This document shows positions 1-9,281 of a DNA stretch of 64,000 nt, in pieces. The stretch comes from CAIYRG01 sp964494505 (GTDB lineage Bacteria > Pseudomonadota > Alphaproteobacteria > Micropepsales > Micropepsaceae): contig CAZBRO010000001.1 of NCBI GenBank assembly GCA_964494505.1, positions 404,728 to 468,727 on the forward strand, given 5' to 3'. Numbering within the stretch: position 1 is the first letter of the stretch; each line of letters begins with the position of its first letter. A model generated the notes under the pieces. It saw nothing but the letters and a program-made list of their open reading frames with translations, searched no databases and was not told where the DNA came from. The position numbers and the translations under genes were made by a program.

Positions 1-188
1 TGGGCCGCGAAATAATCCGCGATGCCGCGCTTCTGCTCCGGTGTCGTGGTGTTGATCAGCCACATCAGCAGAAAGAACGCCATCATGGCGGTCACGAAGT
101 CGGCATACGCAACCTTCCACGCACCGCCGTGATGGCCGCCGTGACCGCCCTTCTTGATGCGTTTGATGATGACGGCGTCGCCTGCCAT
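1..188 (-). CDS. motB: Flagellar motor protein MotB, N-terminal fragment
   Basis: The 5' end of a gene that runs off the left edge of the window. The 62 visible residues start with a lysine- and His/Gly-rich cytoplasmic tail, followed by the motif WKVAYADFVTAMMAFFLLMW and then INTTTPEQ. This is the signature of MotB, whose single transmembrane helix carries the aspartate that conducts protons through the stator. The Asp in AYADF is visible. The peptidoglycan-binding OmpA-like domain would lie outside the window. The start is the ATG at 186-188, and the gene is transcribed away from the flavin reductase. The family is clear; whether it is MotB of the main flagellum or a paralogue cannot be told from this piece. 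Confidence 0.9.
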   Translation of the reverse strand, partial: MAGDAVIIKRIKKGGHGGHHGGAWKVAYADFVTAMMAFFLLMWLINTTTPEQKRGIADYFAA

Positions 189-280
189 CCTGTACCACCC
201 ATTGCCCGTGCGGCGCGCCTTGTGAGGATCGCGCGCTCGCTTGATCGTCAGGGTCATACAATGACCGCCAGCCCTTAAGG

Positions 281-802
281 ATGTGTGTGGCCCCTTTGTC
301 CGAAATCGACACACGCGAGTTGCGCAATGCCTTCGGTTGCTTTGCCACCGGAATCACGGTGGTGACGGCGCTTGCCCGCCACGGGAAGGCGGTAGGGGTG
401 ACGGCCAATTCCTTCACCTCCCTTTCGCTCGATCCGCCCTTGGTGCTGTGGAGCCTTGGCCGCCGGTCGGCGACCTATGACGTGCTCAGCACCGTGGAGG
501 GCTTCGTGGTCAGCGTATTGGCGGCGAGCGGAGCGCCCATCGCCATCCGCTTTGCCATGAAGGGCGCCCATTATGTTGACGAGGTGGAAACCCTGCCGAC
601 GGAACTCGGGCCGCCCACTTTTGGGGAGGCGCTGGCAGTCTTCGAGTGCGAGACCCATGCCCGCTATGAGGGCGGGGACCATCTGATCCTAGTGGGAAAG
701 GTCAAGCGCTTCACTTATGTGCCGGACCCGGAACGCAAGGGTGAAAAGCCCCTGCTTTATTACCGCGGCCGCTACGGGGCGGCGGCCGACTTCACCGGCT
801 GA
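281..802 (+). CDS. Flavin reductase-like FMN-binding domain protein
   Basis: A 173-residue protein with the flavin reductase-like fold. The opening (LRNAFGCFATGITVVTA), the GVTANSFTSLSLDPPLVLW stretch and the GDHLILVGKV segment are the usual FMN/NAD(P)H-binding landmarks of the HpaC/RutF-type family. These enzymes give reduced flavin to a partner monooxygenase or reduce flavin directly. No monooxygenase partner is encoded next to it, so the partner is unknown. The ATG at 281 follows AAGG directly, so the ribosome site is weak. Its 3' end overlaps the convergent penicillin-acylase gene by 31 bp. The family is firm; the substrate is not. Confidence 0.85.
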   Translation: MCVAPLSEIDTRELRNAFGCFATGITVVTALARHGKAVGVTANSFTSLSLDPPLVLWSLGRRSATYDVLSTVEGFVVSVLAASGAPIAIRFAMKGAHYVDEVETLPTELGPPTFGEALAVFECETHARYEGGDHLILVGKVKRFTYVPDPERKGEKPLLYYRGRYGAAADFTG

Positions 803-3177
803 AGGTTCAGGCGGCTGACGGCGGCCGCTTCGACCGCCCGCCTTTCGGTCGGGATGGTGATGTACCCGCCCTTGGCCCAGATGGGGATCAGATCGTCATA
901 ATGGGGCGAGAAGAGGTTCCCCGATTCGCCGGTCGAGATGACAAAGAGGGAGCGGTCGGGGTCGGCGAGATCGTAGATACCGCGGAAGCCGGCCCCGTGG
1001 ATCGCCGCATAGGGGCGGGGGCTCCGCATGGAATGGTCGGCCCGGAGCAATGTGAACGGCCCCCCGTCCATCTCGACCTCGCGGTTGAAGTATCCGCCGA
1101 TCAACGGGAACGAGCCAAAGGGTGCGGCCTCATGGACGGCGTGGTGCGCATCGCCCCACCGCCACCGCGCGGGATCGGAGCCGTATTGGGCGGAGAGCTC
1201 GGTCACGGCGTCGTGCAGCGCGAGCCGGATGCGCGAGGGGCAGTCCTCGACCTCCGGCGTGGCCTTGTCGTCGCACCAGCGCTCTTCGCCCTCCTTGGCA
1301 TCGAGCACCCGCAGCGTGAACTCGGTCCGGTAGCCCCAGAAATTGGGGAAGCGCCGGCCCAGTTCGTCGCCATAGATGCGGCGAGCGAGCGCGCGCGCCC
1401 AGGCGGCGAAGATGAGGGGCTCGGGACGCGCCGCCAGCATGGCGCCGTTCCATTGTTCCACCAACCGGGCGGCTTGCGCGTCCGCCCCCTCGAACGGACC
1501 TGCCGCCAGCAGCCGCCGCTTCAGGTCAAGCGCGTAAGTATCTATCGTATCCGTTTGAATCGCCTTGAAACTTTCAAGCGAATGCTTGGATGTTGCCGCC
1601 AGCAACTGATCGATGCGGTTGAACCGGTAAGGCGTCTCCCATTCGCGCGTCAGGGTGTAGGGATAGCCCTTGGGCTCCGTGTCGTTGTTGGCCGTGGCGA
1701 TCCTGCCGGACGGCGGATCCTCCACCGAGACCATGTCCTCCGGCGGGATGAATCCCTGCCAATCGTAGCGCCCATCCCAGCCTTCAGCGGGCACCAGGCC
1801 AAAGCTGTCGTTCTTGTCCGACCGTATGGGCACGCGCCCCGGCAGCATCAATCCAATATGGCCGCCATCGTCGGCATAGACGATGTTCTGCATCGGCGTG
1901 ACGATAAAGCGCCCGGCTGTCTTTATGTCTACCGCCGTTTTGGCCCGGTCAATTCCCATCAGCGCGTCGAATGTCGTGTCGTCCGAAGCGAGCGCCGTCC
2001 AGTCGAGCGCCGACACATATCCGGGCGGGGAGGCCGCGCCCAGTGAGGACGTCTCCGGCATCACCGGCCCGTGTCGGGTCGAGCGCACCAGCACCCGGCG
2101 GTCGGCGCCGAAACGAACCTTGATCAGCTCCACCCGGTTCTCGAACTCGGCCCAGCCGCCCGGCACCTGATATTCGCGCCGGTTGTCGGGGTTCAGCTTT
2201 TCGAAATAGAGGTCCTGCGTATCTGGGCCGGTATTGGTCTCACCCCAGGCCACGTGACGGTTCCGCCCGGCAACGATCGCAGGCACGCCCGCCAGGGTGC
2301 CGCCGACGATGTCTTCATCTCCGAACGACAGATGCGCCAGGTACCACACCGAGGGAATCGAGAACCCGAGATGCGGGTCGTTGGCGAGCATCGGCTTGCC
2401 GGTCACGGAATGAGCGCCATCCACCGCCCAATTGTCCGAGGCCGTGGTGTCGGGCACCGGCCCGGCTTCGCCCGTCTGAACCGAGCCATAGAGCGTGTCG
2501 AGATAGGATGGCAGCGGCGCTTCGCCAAACGGCAGAAAGAAGTCCTGCACGCCGGCGCGACCGAGCACGGGGACAAGCTGAGCGCGGGCCGCCTCCTCGA
2601 ACGCGTTGCCGGAGAGTTGAAAGGCCATTCCCTTGAGCACCGCGATACTGTCGGCCGGTGTCCAGGTCTCGGGCGGGGTATCTCCGGCCAGCACAAACTC
2701 GATCGGCCACGGCCCTTTATGGCCCTTCAGATAGGCGTTCACTCCGTCGGCATAGCTCTGGAGCACCCGCCGGCCTTCCGGAGAAAGGTGCTTCACGGCT
2801 TCTTCGGAAGCACCGTAGAGGTCTATCGTGCGCATCAGCGTATCGCTGTTGACGGCGGTGGCCCCGAACAGCTCCGCGAGGCGCCCTTGGATGAAGCGGC
2901 GCGCCAGCTCCATCTGCCAAAGGCGGTCCTGGGCGTGGGCGTAGCCGAGCCCGAAGGCAGCATCGCGAAACGAAGCCGCCTCGACATGAGGGATGGCGTA
3001 GCGGTCGCGCAGAATCTGCAACGGTCCACTCGCGCCGGCGACGCTCACGCTGCCGTCATAAATGGGCACGGAACGCTGGAAGGAGCGGGCGAAATCGACC
3101 AGCAGCAGAGTGGCCGCCACCGCCGCTGCCGCCAGGCCCAAGCCGATCCATCTCAACCAGCGTCTTATCCGTCGCAT
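772..3177 (-). CDS. Penicillin acylase family (Ntn-hydrolase) protein, S45 type
   Basis: An 801-residue precursor. It starts with a basic N-terminus and a hydrophobic helix (about residues 10-28) that acts as a signal or anchor. The alpha part includes GYAHAQDRLWQMELARR (about 78-94). The motif ASDNWAVDG puts the presumed autoproteolytic site before Ser247, which becomes the N-terminal nucleophile of the beta chain. NDPHLG follows about 20 residues later. Known members cut amide bonds in beta-lactams, acyl-homoserine lactones or cyclic lipopeptides after self-processing in the periplasm. The substrate here cannot be predicted. The gene is divergent from the marR-emrAB operon, with about 125 bp between the starts. 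Length is normal for the family. Confidence 0.9.
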   Translation of the reverse strand: MRRIRRWLRWIGLGLAAAAVAATLLLVDFARSFQRSVPIYDGSVSVAGASGPLQILRDRYAIPHVEAASFRDAAFGLGYAHAQDRLWQMELARRFIQGRLAELFGATAVNSDTLMRTIDLYGASEEAVKHLSPEGRRVLQSYADGVNAYLKGHKGPWPIEFVLAGDTPPETWTPADSIAVLKGMAFQLSGNAFEEAARAQLVPVLGRAGVQDFFLPFGEAPLPSYLDTLYGSVQTGEAGPVPDTTASDNWAVDGAHSVTGKPMLANDPHLGFSIPSVWYLAHLSFGDEDIVGGTLAGVPAIVAGRNRHVAWGETNTGPDTQDLYFEKLNPDNRREYQVPGGWAEFENRVELIKVRFGADRRVLVRSTRHGPVMPETSSLGAASPPGYVSALDWTALASDDTTFDALMGIDRAKTAVDIKTAGRFIVTPMQNIVYADDGGHIGLMLPGRVPIRSDKNDSFGLVPAEGWDGRYDWQGFIPPEDMVSVEDPPSGRIATANNDTEPKGYPYTLTREWETPYRFNRIDQLLAATSKHSLESFKAIQTDTIDTYALDLKRRLLAAGPFEGADAQAARLVEQWNGAMLAARPEPLIFAAWARALARRIYGDELGRRFPNFWGYRTEFTLRVLDAKEGEERWCDDKATPEVEDCPSRIRLALHDAVTELSAQYGSDPARWRWGDAHHAVHEAAPFGSFPLIGGYFNREVEMDGGPFTLLRADHSMRSPRPYAAIHGAGFRGIYDLADPDRSLFVISTGESGNLFSPHYDDLIPIWAKGGYITIPTERRAVEAAAVSRLNLQPVKSAAAP

Positions 3178-3201
3178 GGTCTATGGACGCGTGGTCGCAG
3201 C

Positions 3202-3220
3202 GGCCGGGTCAAGTCCGGCC
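3202..3220. repeat. REP-like palindrome GGCCGG/CCGGCC
   Basis: GGCCGG and CCGGCC arms of six bases are separated by GTCAAGT, just upstream of the penicillin-acylase start. The same general palindrome, with a longer stem, lies at 26213-26235, so this appears to be a dispersed intergenic repeat. It may form a hairpin in either transcript. Confidence 0.5.
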
Positions 3221-3240
3221 ATGCCAAACATGGTTAAATT

Positions 3241-3306
3241 CCTCATATGAGGCCGCATTTGGGGCTTGCGGAATTCATAACGCTGCTTATATTCACCTGC
3301 GTTATG
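3241..3306. promoter_or_regulatory. Paired palindromes at the marR-emrAB promoter, candidate MarR operators
   Basis: The perfect 12-bp palindrome CCTCATATGAGG occupies 3241-3252. A second inverted repeat has arms CATAACGC (3276-3283) and GCGTTATG (3299-3306) with a 15-base spacer, and its right arm contains the ATG of the MarR gene. MarR repressors commonly bind palindromes in their own promoter. These two are the obvious candidates, and they could also serve the divergent penicillin-acylase gene. This is inferred from position and symmetry only. Confidence 0.5.
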
Positions 3307-3759
3307 AAGATGCAATGCCCCGACCGTGACCCCCTGGTGGTCCTCTCCGACGTAGCCCGGCTGATGCGTACACTCGCCGACGCGCGGGCCCGCGCCCACG
3401 GCATGACACGCGCCCAGTGGATGATCCTCGTGCGCCTCGAACGCCAGCCCGGCATGTCGCAGAACGAACTTGCCACCCTGATCGAGGTCGAGCCCATCAC
3501 GGTGGGCCGATTGGTGGACCGCCTGGAAGCGCGTGGCTTCGTCGAGCGCCGCCCGGACGCCACCGACCGCCGCATCTGGCGGCTCCATCTCCGGCCCGCC
3601 GCGGAGCCCATGCTCGAGGAAATCGTGAAGGCCCGCGCCGAGTTGAACGCCATCCTGACGGCAGAAATCCCACAGAAAGATCTGGACGCGGCCATCGATT
3701 GCCTTCTGCAGATGAAGGTGAACCTCGCCCCCGAACGTCCCAATATGAAGAGTGCTTGA
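3304..3759 (+). CDS. MarR family transcriptional regulator of the EmrAB operon
   Basis: A 151-residue winged-helix protein. The recognition region reads MSQNELATLIEVEPITVGRL, followed by VDRLEARGFVERRPD and the wing DRRIWRLHL, the standard MarR layout. It lies 2 bp before an EmrA-like gene and then an EmrB-like gene, the usual context of a MarR repressor released by the drug that its efflux pump exports. An upstream in-frame ATG at 3247 exists, but homology begins after the second ATG at 3304, so 3304 is chosen. That start codon sits inside an inverted repeat, suggesting autoregulation. Confidence 0.88.
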   Translation: MKMQCPDRDPLVVLSDVARLMRTLADARARAHGMTRAQWMILVRLERQPGMSQNELATLIEVEPITVGRLVDRLEARGFVERRPDATDRRIWRLHLRPAAEPMLEEIVKARAELNAILTAEIPQKDLDAAIDCLLQMKVNLAPERPNMKSA

Positions 3760-3761
3760 TC

Positions 3762-4871
3762 ATGGATGCCATTGTCGAAAATCGCCGCGAAGCCGTGAAG
3801 GCCAAAGGCTCTGGGCGCCGCTCGCGGCGCCTCCCCATCATACGCGCCGTGCTGATGCTTGGCGGCGTCATCGCGGTGGTGGTCGGCGGGCTTTATTTTT
3901 GGCTCTCCGGCGGGCGCTACATCAGCACCGACGACTCCTTCGTGGACGCCAATAAGCTGATGGTGTCGACCGACGTCTCCGGTCTCGTCCTCGACGTCGA
4001 TGTGAAGGAAGGCCAGACCGTCCACAAGGGCGATGTCCTGTTCCGGCTCGATCCTCTACCGTTCAAGATCGCGCTCGATCAGGCGCAATCGAAAATGGCC
4101 GAGACCGCCCTCACCATCAAGTCGATGGAACAGGATTATCGCCGCATGCTGAGCGATATCGAGGCGCAGCAAGCCCAGGTTCAGCTCGCCGACACAACGC
4201 TCAAGCGGCAGGATGCGCTTCTGCGCATCGGGGGCACCGCGCAGCAGAACGTCGATCAGGCACAGGCGACGTTGCACACGACGCAATCGCAGACCGCCTC
4301 GCTCCAGGGGCAGGCCGAGGTCCAATTGGCCAAGCTTGGGGGGCGCGTCGGCATACCGGTTGAAAACCATCCGGAGTATCTCCAGGCCAAAGCCGCGCGC
4401 GACGAAGCCCAGCGCCAACTCGATCATACGGTGGTGAAAGCGCCCTTCGACGGTACGGTGACGCAAGTCTCCTCGCTGCAGCCCGGCGCAATGGTGGTAT
4501 CGACCCTGGCCTCTTTCGTGCCGACGAGCGCGGTTGCGCTCGTCGCCGACGGCAGCAAATGGATCACCGCCAATCTGAAGGAAACCGATCTCACCTATAT
4601 CCATCCCGGCGAGGAGGTGAAGATCACCATCGATTCGTATCCGGGCCGGGTTTGGCACGGCAAGGTGTTGGCGATTGCCCCGGCCACGGGCGCGCAGTTC
4701 TCCGTGCTGCCGTCGGAAAATTCCAGCGGCAATTGGGTCAAGATCGTGCAGCGGCTGCCGGTGCGGATCACCTTCGATGACGGCGAAGACGTCTCCATGA
4801 TCCGCGCGGGAATGAGCACCAACGTCGAGATCGACACCCATCACAAGCGCACGCTGAACGATCTCTTCTGA
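3762..4871 (+). CDS. EmrA/HlyD-type membrane fusion protein of a multidrug efflux pump
   Basis: A 369-residue periplasmic adaptor. A basic cytoplasmic N-terminus precedes one transmembrane helix (about residues 25-45), then the biotinyl-lipoyl-like half STDVSGLVLDVDVKEGQTV. A helical hairpin rich in Gln/Ala follows (about 110-190), then the second lipoyl half (VVKAPFDGTVTQVSSLQPG) and the beta-barrel part. The ISTDDSFVDAN segment is typical of EmrA rather than AcrA. It overlaps the following transporter gene by one base (TGATG), so the two are translationally coupled. It should link the inner-membrane EmrB-like pump to an outer-membrane channel, which is not encoded here. The start at 3762 gives the normal family length. 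Confidence 0.92.
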   Translation: MDAIVENRREAVKAKGSGRRSRRLPIIRAVLMLGGVIAVVVGGLYFWLSGGRYISTDDSFVDANKLMVSTDVSGLVLDVDVKEGQTVHKGDVLFRLDPLPFKIALDQAQSKMAETALTIKSMEQDYRRMLSDIEAQQAQVQLADTTLKRQDALLRIGGTAQQNVDQAQATLHTTQSQTASLQGQAEVQLAKLGGRVGIPVENHPEYLQAKAARDEAQRQLDHTVVKAPFDGTVTQVSSLQPGAMVVSTLASFVPTSAVALVADGSKWITANLKETDLTYIHPGEEVKITIDSYPGRVWHGKVLAIAPATGAQFSVLPSENSSGNWVKIVQRLPVRITFDDGEDVSMIRAGMSTNVEIDTHHKRTLNDLF

Positions 4872-6415
4872 TGGCTGCCTCCGGACCGATCAATCGCGAT
4901 TGGACCCGCCACCGCTATCTGGTGACGGGTTGCACCATGATCGCAACGCTGATGCAGGCGCTGGACAACACCATCGCCAATGTCGCGTTGCCGCATATGC
5001 AGGGAAGCCTCGGCGCCAGCCGCGACCAGATCACCTGGGTGTTGACCTCTTATGTCATTGCTGCGGCGATCCTGACAGCGCCGGTGGGCTGGCTCGCGGC
5101 CCGTTTCGGACGCAAGCAGTTCTTCATCTTCACGCTGGTCGGGTTCACCGTCACCTCCATGATGTGCGGGCTTGCGCAAAGCCTGCCCCAGGAGGTCGTG
5201 TTCCGTTTCCTGCAAGGCTGTTTCGGTGCGGCACTGGTCCCGCTTTCGCAATCCATCATGCTCGACCTCTATCCGGCCGAGCAGCGCGGCATGGCGATGT
5301 CCATCTGGGCGACCGGGGTAATGATCGGGCCAATTCTGGGTCCGACGCTCGGCGGCTATCTCACTGATCTCTACAATTGGCGGTGGGTATTTTTCATCAA
5401 TGTGCCGTTCGGCATCGTGGCGGTTGCGGGCCTCGCTCTGTTCCTGAAGGAAAAGCATCGCGACACGCATTTGCGGTTCGATTGGATGGGCTTCGGCGCG
5501 CTTTCCTTGGGACTCGGTGCGCTGCAATTGATGCTCGACCGCGGTCCCTCGCAGGACTGGTTCAATTCGGGCGAGATCATCATCGATACGGTGCTCGCCG
5601 GGCTCGGCCTGTACATCTTCCTTGTGCACATGTTCACGGCCGAGAAGCCCTTCATTCCGCCGAAATTGTTCACCGATATCGGTTTCATTTCCGGGTTTCT
5701 CACGATGTTCGCGGTTGGCGTCGTGTTGCTCGGGAGCTCGGCGCTGTTGCCGCCCTATTTGCAGAATCTCGGAGGCTATTCGGTTACCGAGACCGGCCTC
5801 TTGATGACGCCGCGCGGCATCGGAGCCATGGTCGTGATGGTCATTGCCGGACGCCTTACGCGCATTGTCGATCCGCGCCTGCTGATGGGCATCGGTGTGC
5901 TCTGCATGGCGTGGGCGATGTGGGATATGACCGGCTGGACACCCGCTGTCAGTATATGGCGGCTTTCCGTCGTCACGATGATTCAGGGGGTTGGCATCTC
6001 CTTTATTTTCATTCCATTGCAGGTGGTGGGATTTGCCACACTCGATCCCAAGCTCAGGACCGACGCGGCGGCGCTGTTCTCGCTCTCCCGCAATATCGGC
6101 AGCGCCATCGGCGTCTCGGTGACGTCAGCACTGCTCGCTACGAGCGTGCAGACATTGCACGCCCAATACGCCGAGCAATTCACGCCGTTCAATCGCGCCG
6201 TGCAGTCCGGCAGCGCGGGTTTGTTCCTCAATCCGATGACGCCCTTTGGAGTCCAAGGCGCGAATGCACTCGTGCAGAACCACGCGCTGATATCGGCCTA
6301 TGCCAACGATTTCCTCCTGATGTTCTGGGTCTGCCTGCCCCTTCTGCCGCTGCTCTTCTTCATGAAGAAGCCGCGCGCTGCCCGTGTCAGCTCGGCTGAA
6401 CTGGCGATGGAGTAG
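4871..6415 (+). CDS. MFS multidrug transporter, DHA2 (EmrB/QacA) family
   Basis: A 514-residue inner-membrane drug:H+ antiporter with about 14 hydrophobic helices. Visible family motifs include the helix-1 motif LMQALDNTIANVALP, the motif-A-like GWLAARFGRKQ after helix 2, and the motif-C-like GVMIGPILGPTLGG in helix 5. It is the last gene of the MarR-EmrA-EmrB operon and starts on the stop codon of the adaptor gene. The family is certain. The exported compounds are unknown, though hydrophobic drugs, uncouplers or aromatic acids are usual for EmrB relatives. Confidence 0.93.
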   Translation: MAASGPINRDWTRHRYLVTGCTMIATLMQALDNTIANVALPHMQGSLGASRDQITWVLTSYVIAAAILTAPVGWLAARFGRKQFFIFTLVGFTVTSMMCGLAQSLPQEVVFRFLQGCFGAALVPLSQSIMLDLYPAEQRGMAMSIWATGVMIGPILGPTLGGYLTDLYNWRWVFFINVPFGIVAVAGLALFLKEKHRDTHLRFDWMGFGALSLGLGALQLMLDRGPSQDWFNSGEIIIDTVLAGLGLYIFLVHMFTAEKPFIPPKLFTDIGFISGFLTMFAVGVVLLGSSALLPPYLQNLGGYSVTETGLLMTPRGIGAMVVMVIAGRLTRIVDPRLLMGIGVLCMAWAMWDMTGWTPAVSIWRLSVVTMIQGVGISFIFIPLQVVGFATLDPKLRTDAAALFSLSRNIGSAIGVSVTSALLATSVQTLHAQYAEQFTPFNRAVQSGSAGLFLNPMTPFGVQGANALVQNHALISAYANDFLLMFWVCLPLLPLLFFMKKPRAARVSSAELAME

Positions 6416-6493
6416 GGGACTGTTGGCTTTGTGCCGCGTTGGCCTGCGCAGCGAATTGCGCTAAGCCATTGCACGAACCATCGGGCCCTCGCC

Positions 6494-6907
6494 GTGAAAT
6501 TCGCGCGTCTATTCGGTAAAGACCTCGCCAAAGCGCTTGCGCTCTGGCTTGGGCTTGCCGCGCTGATAGTGCAGGCGCTGGCGCCGCTGTGTGCTGCCGG
6601 ACTGATGGGCGGAACTGCTGGCGGAACCGCCATCGTGCTCTGCACCGCGCATGGTTTCCAGACCGTGACGGTCGATGCGGATGGCAAGCCGGTTCCCAAT
6701 ACACCGTCGCAGGATCAGACCTGCCCGCTTTGCGTCGCGATGCATGCCGCGGGCGCCTTCATCCCGGCGGCGCTCCTTTTCCTGTTTGTGCCGCTCTTCG
6801 TGCCGCAACGCGCATCCGCCGCCATTCGCGTGCGCGTCCGCAACCGCCATCATGTCTCCTATGTCACGCGCGGTCCGCCGGGCTTCCCGTTGAAAGCTCT
6901 AGCGTAA
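6494..6907 (+). CDS. DUF2946-like membrane protein with CPLC motif
   Basis: A 137-residue protein with an N-terminal hydrophobic helix (ALALWLGLAALIVQALAPL), a CPLC motif preceded by a short polar segment, a second hydrophobic stretch, and the conserved end YVTRGPPGFP. This layout resembles DUF2946 proteins, which sit beside copper or TonB-receptor genes and may bind metal through the CxxC pair. It precedes a TonB-dependent receptor and a PCuAC copper-chaperone fusion, which supports a copper role. I chose the GTG at 6494, because the 21 residues from an earlier ATG at 6431 do not look like protein of this family. Confidence 0.7.
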   Translation: MKFARLFGKDLAKALALWLGLAALIVQALAPLCAAGLMGGTAGGTAIVLCTAHGFQTVTVDADGKPVPNTPSQDQTCPLCVAMHAAGAFIPAALLFLFVPLFVPQRASAAIRVRVRNRHHVSYVTRGPPGFPLKALA

Positions 6908-6965
6908 GCGCTGCTCCCGAGGGGAGCGGCGCGCGAGCCGTTCCCTTTCAGGTAGGAGCATTCCC

Positions 6966-9257
6966 GTGTTTTCCATTTTACGCGTCCGCCTTGTGGCGGG
7001 CACTGGTTTTGCGTTTCTTGCAAACGCTGCCGCCGCGCAAACGAGCGCGCCGGAGCAGGTGGTGATTCAGGCGCAGCGTTCGGTCGCCCAGCGCGATGTC
7101 CTGCCGTCGACGGTCGAAAGCGTCACCGTCGATGACCTGGCGAAATCGGTAAACGTCACCAATACGGAAGATGCGCTGAAATATCTTCCCGACATCCTCG
7201 TGCGCAAACGCCATATTGGCGACACCCAGGCGCCGGTAACCACACGTACCTCCGGAGTGGGTTCGAGCGCGCGCAGCCTGATCTATGCGGACGGCGTGCT
7301 GCTGTCGGCGCTTATCGGCAACAACAATTCCTTCGCCAGTCCACGCTGGGGCATGGTCGCGCCTGAGGAAATTCAGCGCATCGACGTGCTCTACGGGCCT
7401 TTCGCCGCGGAATATCCCGGCAATTCCATCGGCGCCGTGATCGAGATTCAGACGCGGATGCCGGACCAATTTGTTTCGATGGCGCGCACCCAGGCCGTGG
7501 TGCAGGATTTCAATCAATATTCGACCAGTTCGGGCTATCCGGCCTATGAGTTGTCCGGCCTGATGGGCGACCGGCTCGGCAATTTCGCCTGGCGCGCCAG
7601 CGTGAACCACCTTTACAGCGTCGGCCAGCCGCTCACTTACATCGCGGCTACGCGTCCATCGCTGCCGAGTGCAGCGGGGACCGTGGTGGCGGGCGCATTC
7701 GACGATCTCAATCGAACAGGAACGGCGATTGCGGTGCTGGGCGCAGGGAGCCTCGAGCGCCAGAGGCAGGACAATCTTACGCTCAAACTCTCCTACGATT
7801 TGGCGCCCGGCGTCAGTCTCGCCTACACCGCCGGGCTGTTCCTCAACGACGATGCCGCGGGTGTGCAGACCTATCTGAAGAACGCCTCCGGCGTCCCCGC
7901 CTATTCCGGCACTCTGAACATCGGCGGTTTCTCTTATTCCATCCCCGCGACTTCTTTCTCAAACAATGTCTACCGGCTGGAGGAAACTCATTGGATGCAC
8001 AGTCTCGCGCTCACCTCCGATACGGGTGGGATGTGGGATTGGAGCCTCATCGCCAGCCTTTACGATTTCGACAAGGATCAACAGCGAATCCCGAGCGTGG
8101 CATTGCCGGCCGCGCTTGGCGGTGGCGCCGGCACCATCACCGACATGGGCGGCACCGGCTGGATGACGCTTGACGCCAAGGCCTATTTCCGGCCGCAAGG
8201 CATGGAAGGCGCGCACCAGATCAGCTTCGGTGCCCATGCTGACCGCTACACGCTTGCCAACAACAAATACAACACTGCGAATTGGATCTTGGGCAATCCG
8301 GGCGCGCTCGCCACAGTGGCCGGCGGAAAGACCGAGACCTACGGCCTCTGGGTACAGGACGCGTGGCGGTTTGCGGAGGATTTCCGGCTGACGCTGGGCG
8401 CGCGCTACGAATCGTGGCGCGCCTATAATGGGTTCAACTACTCGCTCAGCCCGCCGCTTTCCGTGGAGCAGCCGAAGCTGAGTTCCTCCGGCGTGTCCCC
8501 CAAAGCGGCGCTTTCCTGGCAGATTGCGAGCAACTGGCTGGCAACAATGTCTTTCGGCGGAGCCTACCGCTATCCGACCGTTACGGAACTCTATCAGGCG
8601 ATCACCACGGGTGCGGTGCTGAGCGTTCCCAATCCCAATCTGAAACCCGAACACGCGCTGTCGGCCGAACTTGCCGTCGAACGGAAGGTTCTGGACGGAA
8701 AGTTACGGTTTTCTGTCTTCAAGGAGGATATTTCGGACGCGCTGATTTCTCAAAGCGCGCCGCTGGTGACGGGCTCCACCACACTGTTCAATTACGTGCA
8801 GAATGTCGACCATGTCCGCACTTATGGCGCGGAAGCGTCGTTCGAGCAGGACGACGTGCTGGTAAGCGGCCTCTCCCTGCAGGGAAGCCTCACCTATGTC
8901 GATCCGCGCATCGTGTCGGACCCTGCCTTCACCCCCGCCGTGGGCAAGCGCATCCCGCAAGTACCGGCTTGGCGTGGAGCCCTGGTTGCGACCTATCGCC
9001 CCAACGAAACATGGAGCTACACGCTGGCAGCGCGAGCCAGTACCAGGGTTTTCGCGACAATCGACAATTCGGACGTGTATACCCACACTTTCCAGGGATT
9101 CGACGGCTATCTGGTAGTGGATGCGCGAGTGAATTATCAGATCAATGCACATTGGAGCGCGGCTCTTGGCATCGACAATCTGAACAACCGGAAATACTTC
9201 CTGTTCCATCCGTTTCCACAGCGTTCCGCGATTGTGGAATTGGCGTACAATTTCTGA
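6966..9257 (+). CDS. TonB-dependent receptor, probably copper-related
   Basis: A 763-residue outer-membrane receptor. It has a signal peptide ending near AAAAQT and a plug domain with DALKYLPDILVRKR and the plug core VLYGPFAAEYPGNSIGAVIEIQT. A barrel follows, ending in ELAYNF with the terminal aromatic residue needed for BAM-dependent insertion. It starts at a GTG preceded by GGTAGGAGC. It lies between a DUF2946 protein and a DUF1775-PCuAC fusion, the arrangement seen around copper-responsive receptors such as the OprC/NosA type. Copper, or a copper complex, is therefore the most likely substrate, but no substrate-specific residue can be assigned from the sequence. Confidence 0.92.
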   Translation: MFSILRVRLVAGTGFAFLANAAAAQTSAPEQVVIQAQRSVAQRDVLPSTVESVTVDDLAKSVNVTNTEDALKYLPDILVRKRHIGDTQAPVTTRTSGVGSSARSLIYADGVLLSALIGNNNSFASPRWGMVAPEEIQRIDVLYGPFAAEYPGNSIGAVIEIQTRMPDQFVSMARTQAVVQDFNQYSTSSGYPAYELSGLMGDRLGNFAWRASVNHLYSVGQPLTYIAATRPSLPSAAGTVVAGAFDDLNRTGTAIAVLGAGSLERQRQDNLTLKLSYDLAPGVSLAYTAGLFLNDDAAGVQTYLKNASGVPAYSGTLNIGGFSYSIPATSFSNNVYRLEETHWMHSLALTSDTGGMWDWSLIASLYDFDKDQQRIPSVALPAALGGGAGTITDMGGTGWMTLDAKAYFRPQGMEGAHQISFGAHADRYTLANNKYNTANWILGNPGALATVAGGKTETYGLWVQDAWRFAEDFRLTLGARYESWRAYNGFNYSLSPPLSVEQPKLSSSGVSPKAALSWQIASNWLATMSFGGAYRYPTVTELYQAITTGAVLSVPNPNLKPEHALSAELAVERKVLDGKLRFSVFKEDISDALISQSAPLVTGSTTLFNYVQNVDHVRTYGAEASFEQDDVLVSGLSLQGSLTYVDPRIVSDPAFTPAVGKRIPQVPAWRGALVATYRPNETWSYTLAARASTRVFATIDNSDVYTHTFQGFDGYLVVDARVNYQINAHWSAALGIDNLNNRKYFLFHPFPQRSAIVELAYNF

Positions 9258-9281
9258 GCGGTGGGGGAAAGGGAGCAAGCC

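Noticed and set aside
901..3237. Long plus-strand open frames (up to 388 codons) opposite the penicillin-acylase gene
   Set aside because: They are the complement of a clear S45 hydrolase gene, have no ribosome sites and no protein pattern; GC-rich DNA keeps antisense frames open.
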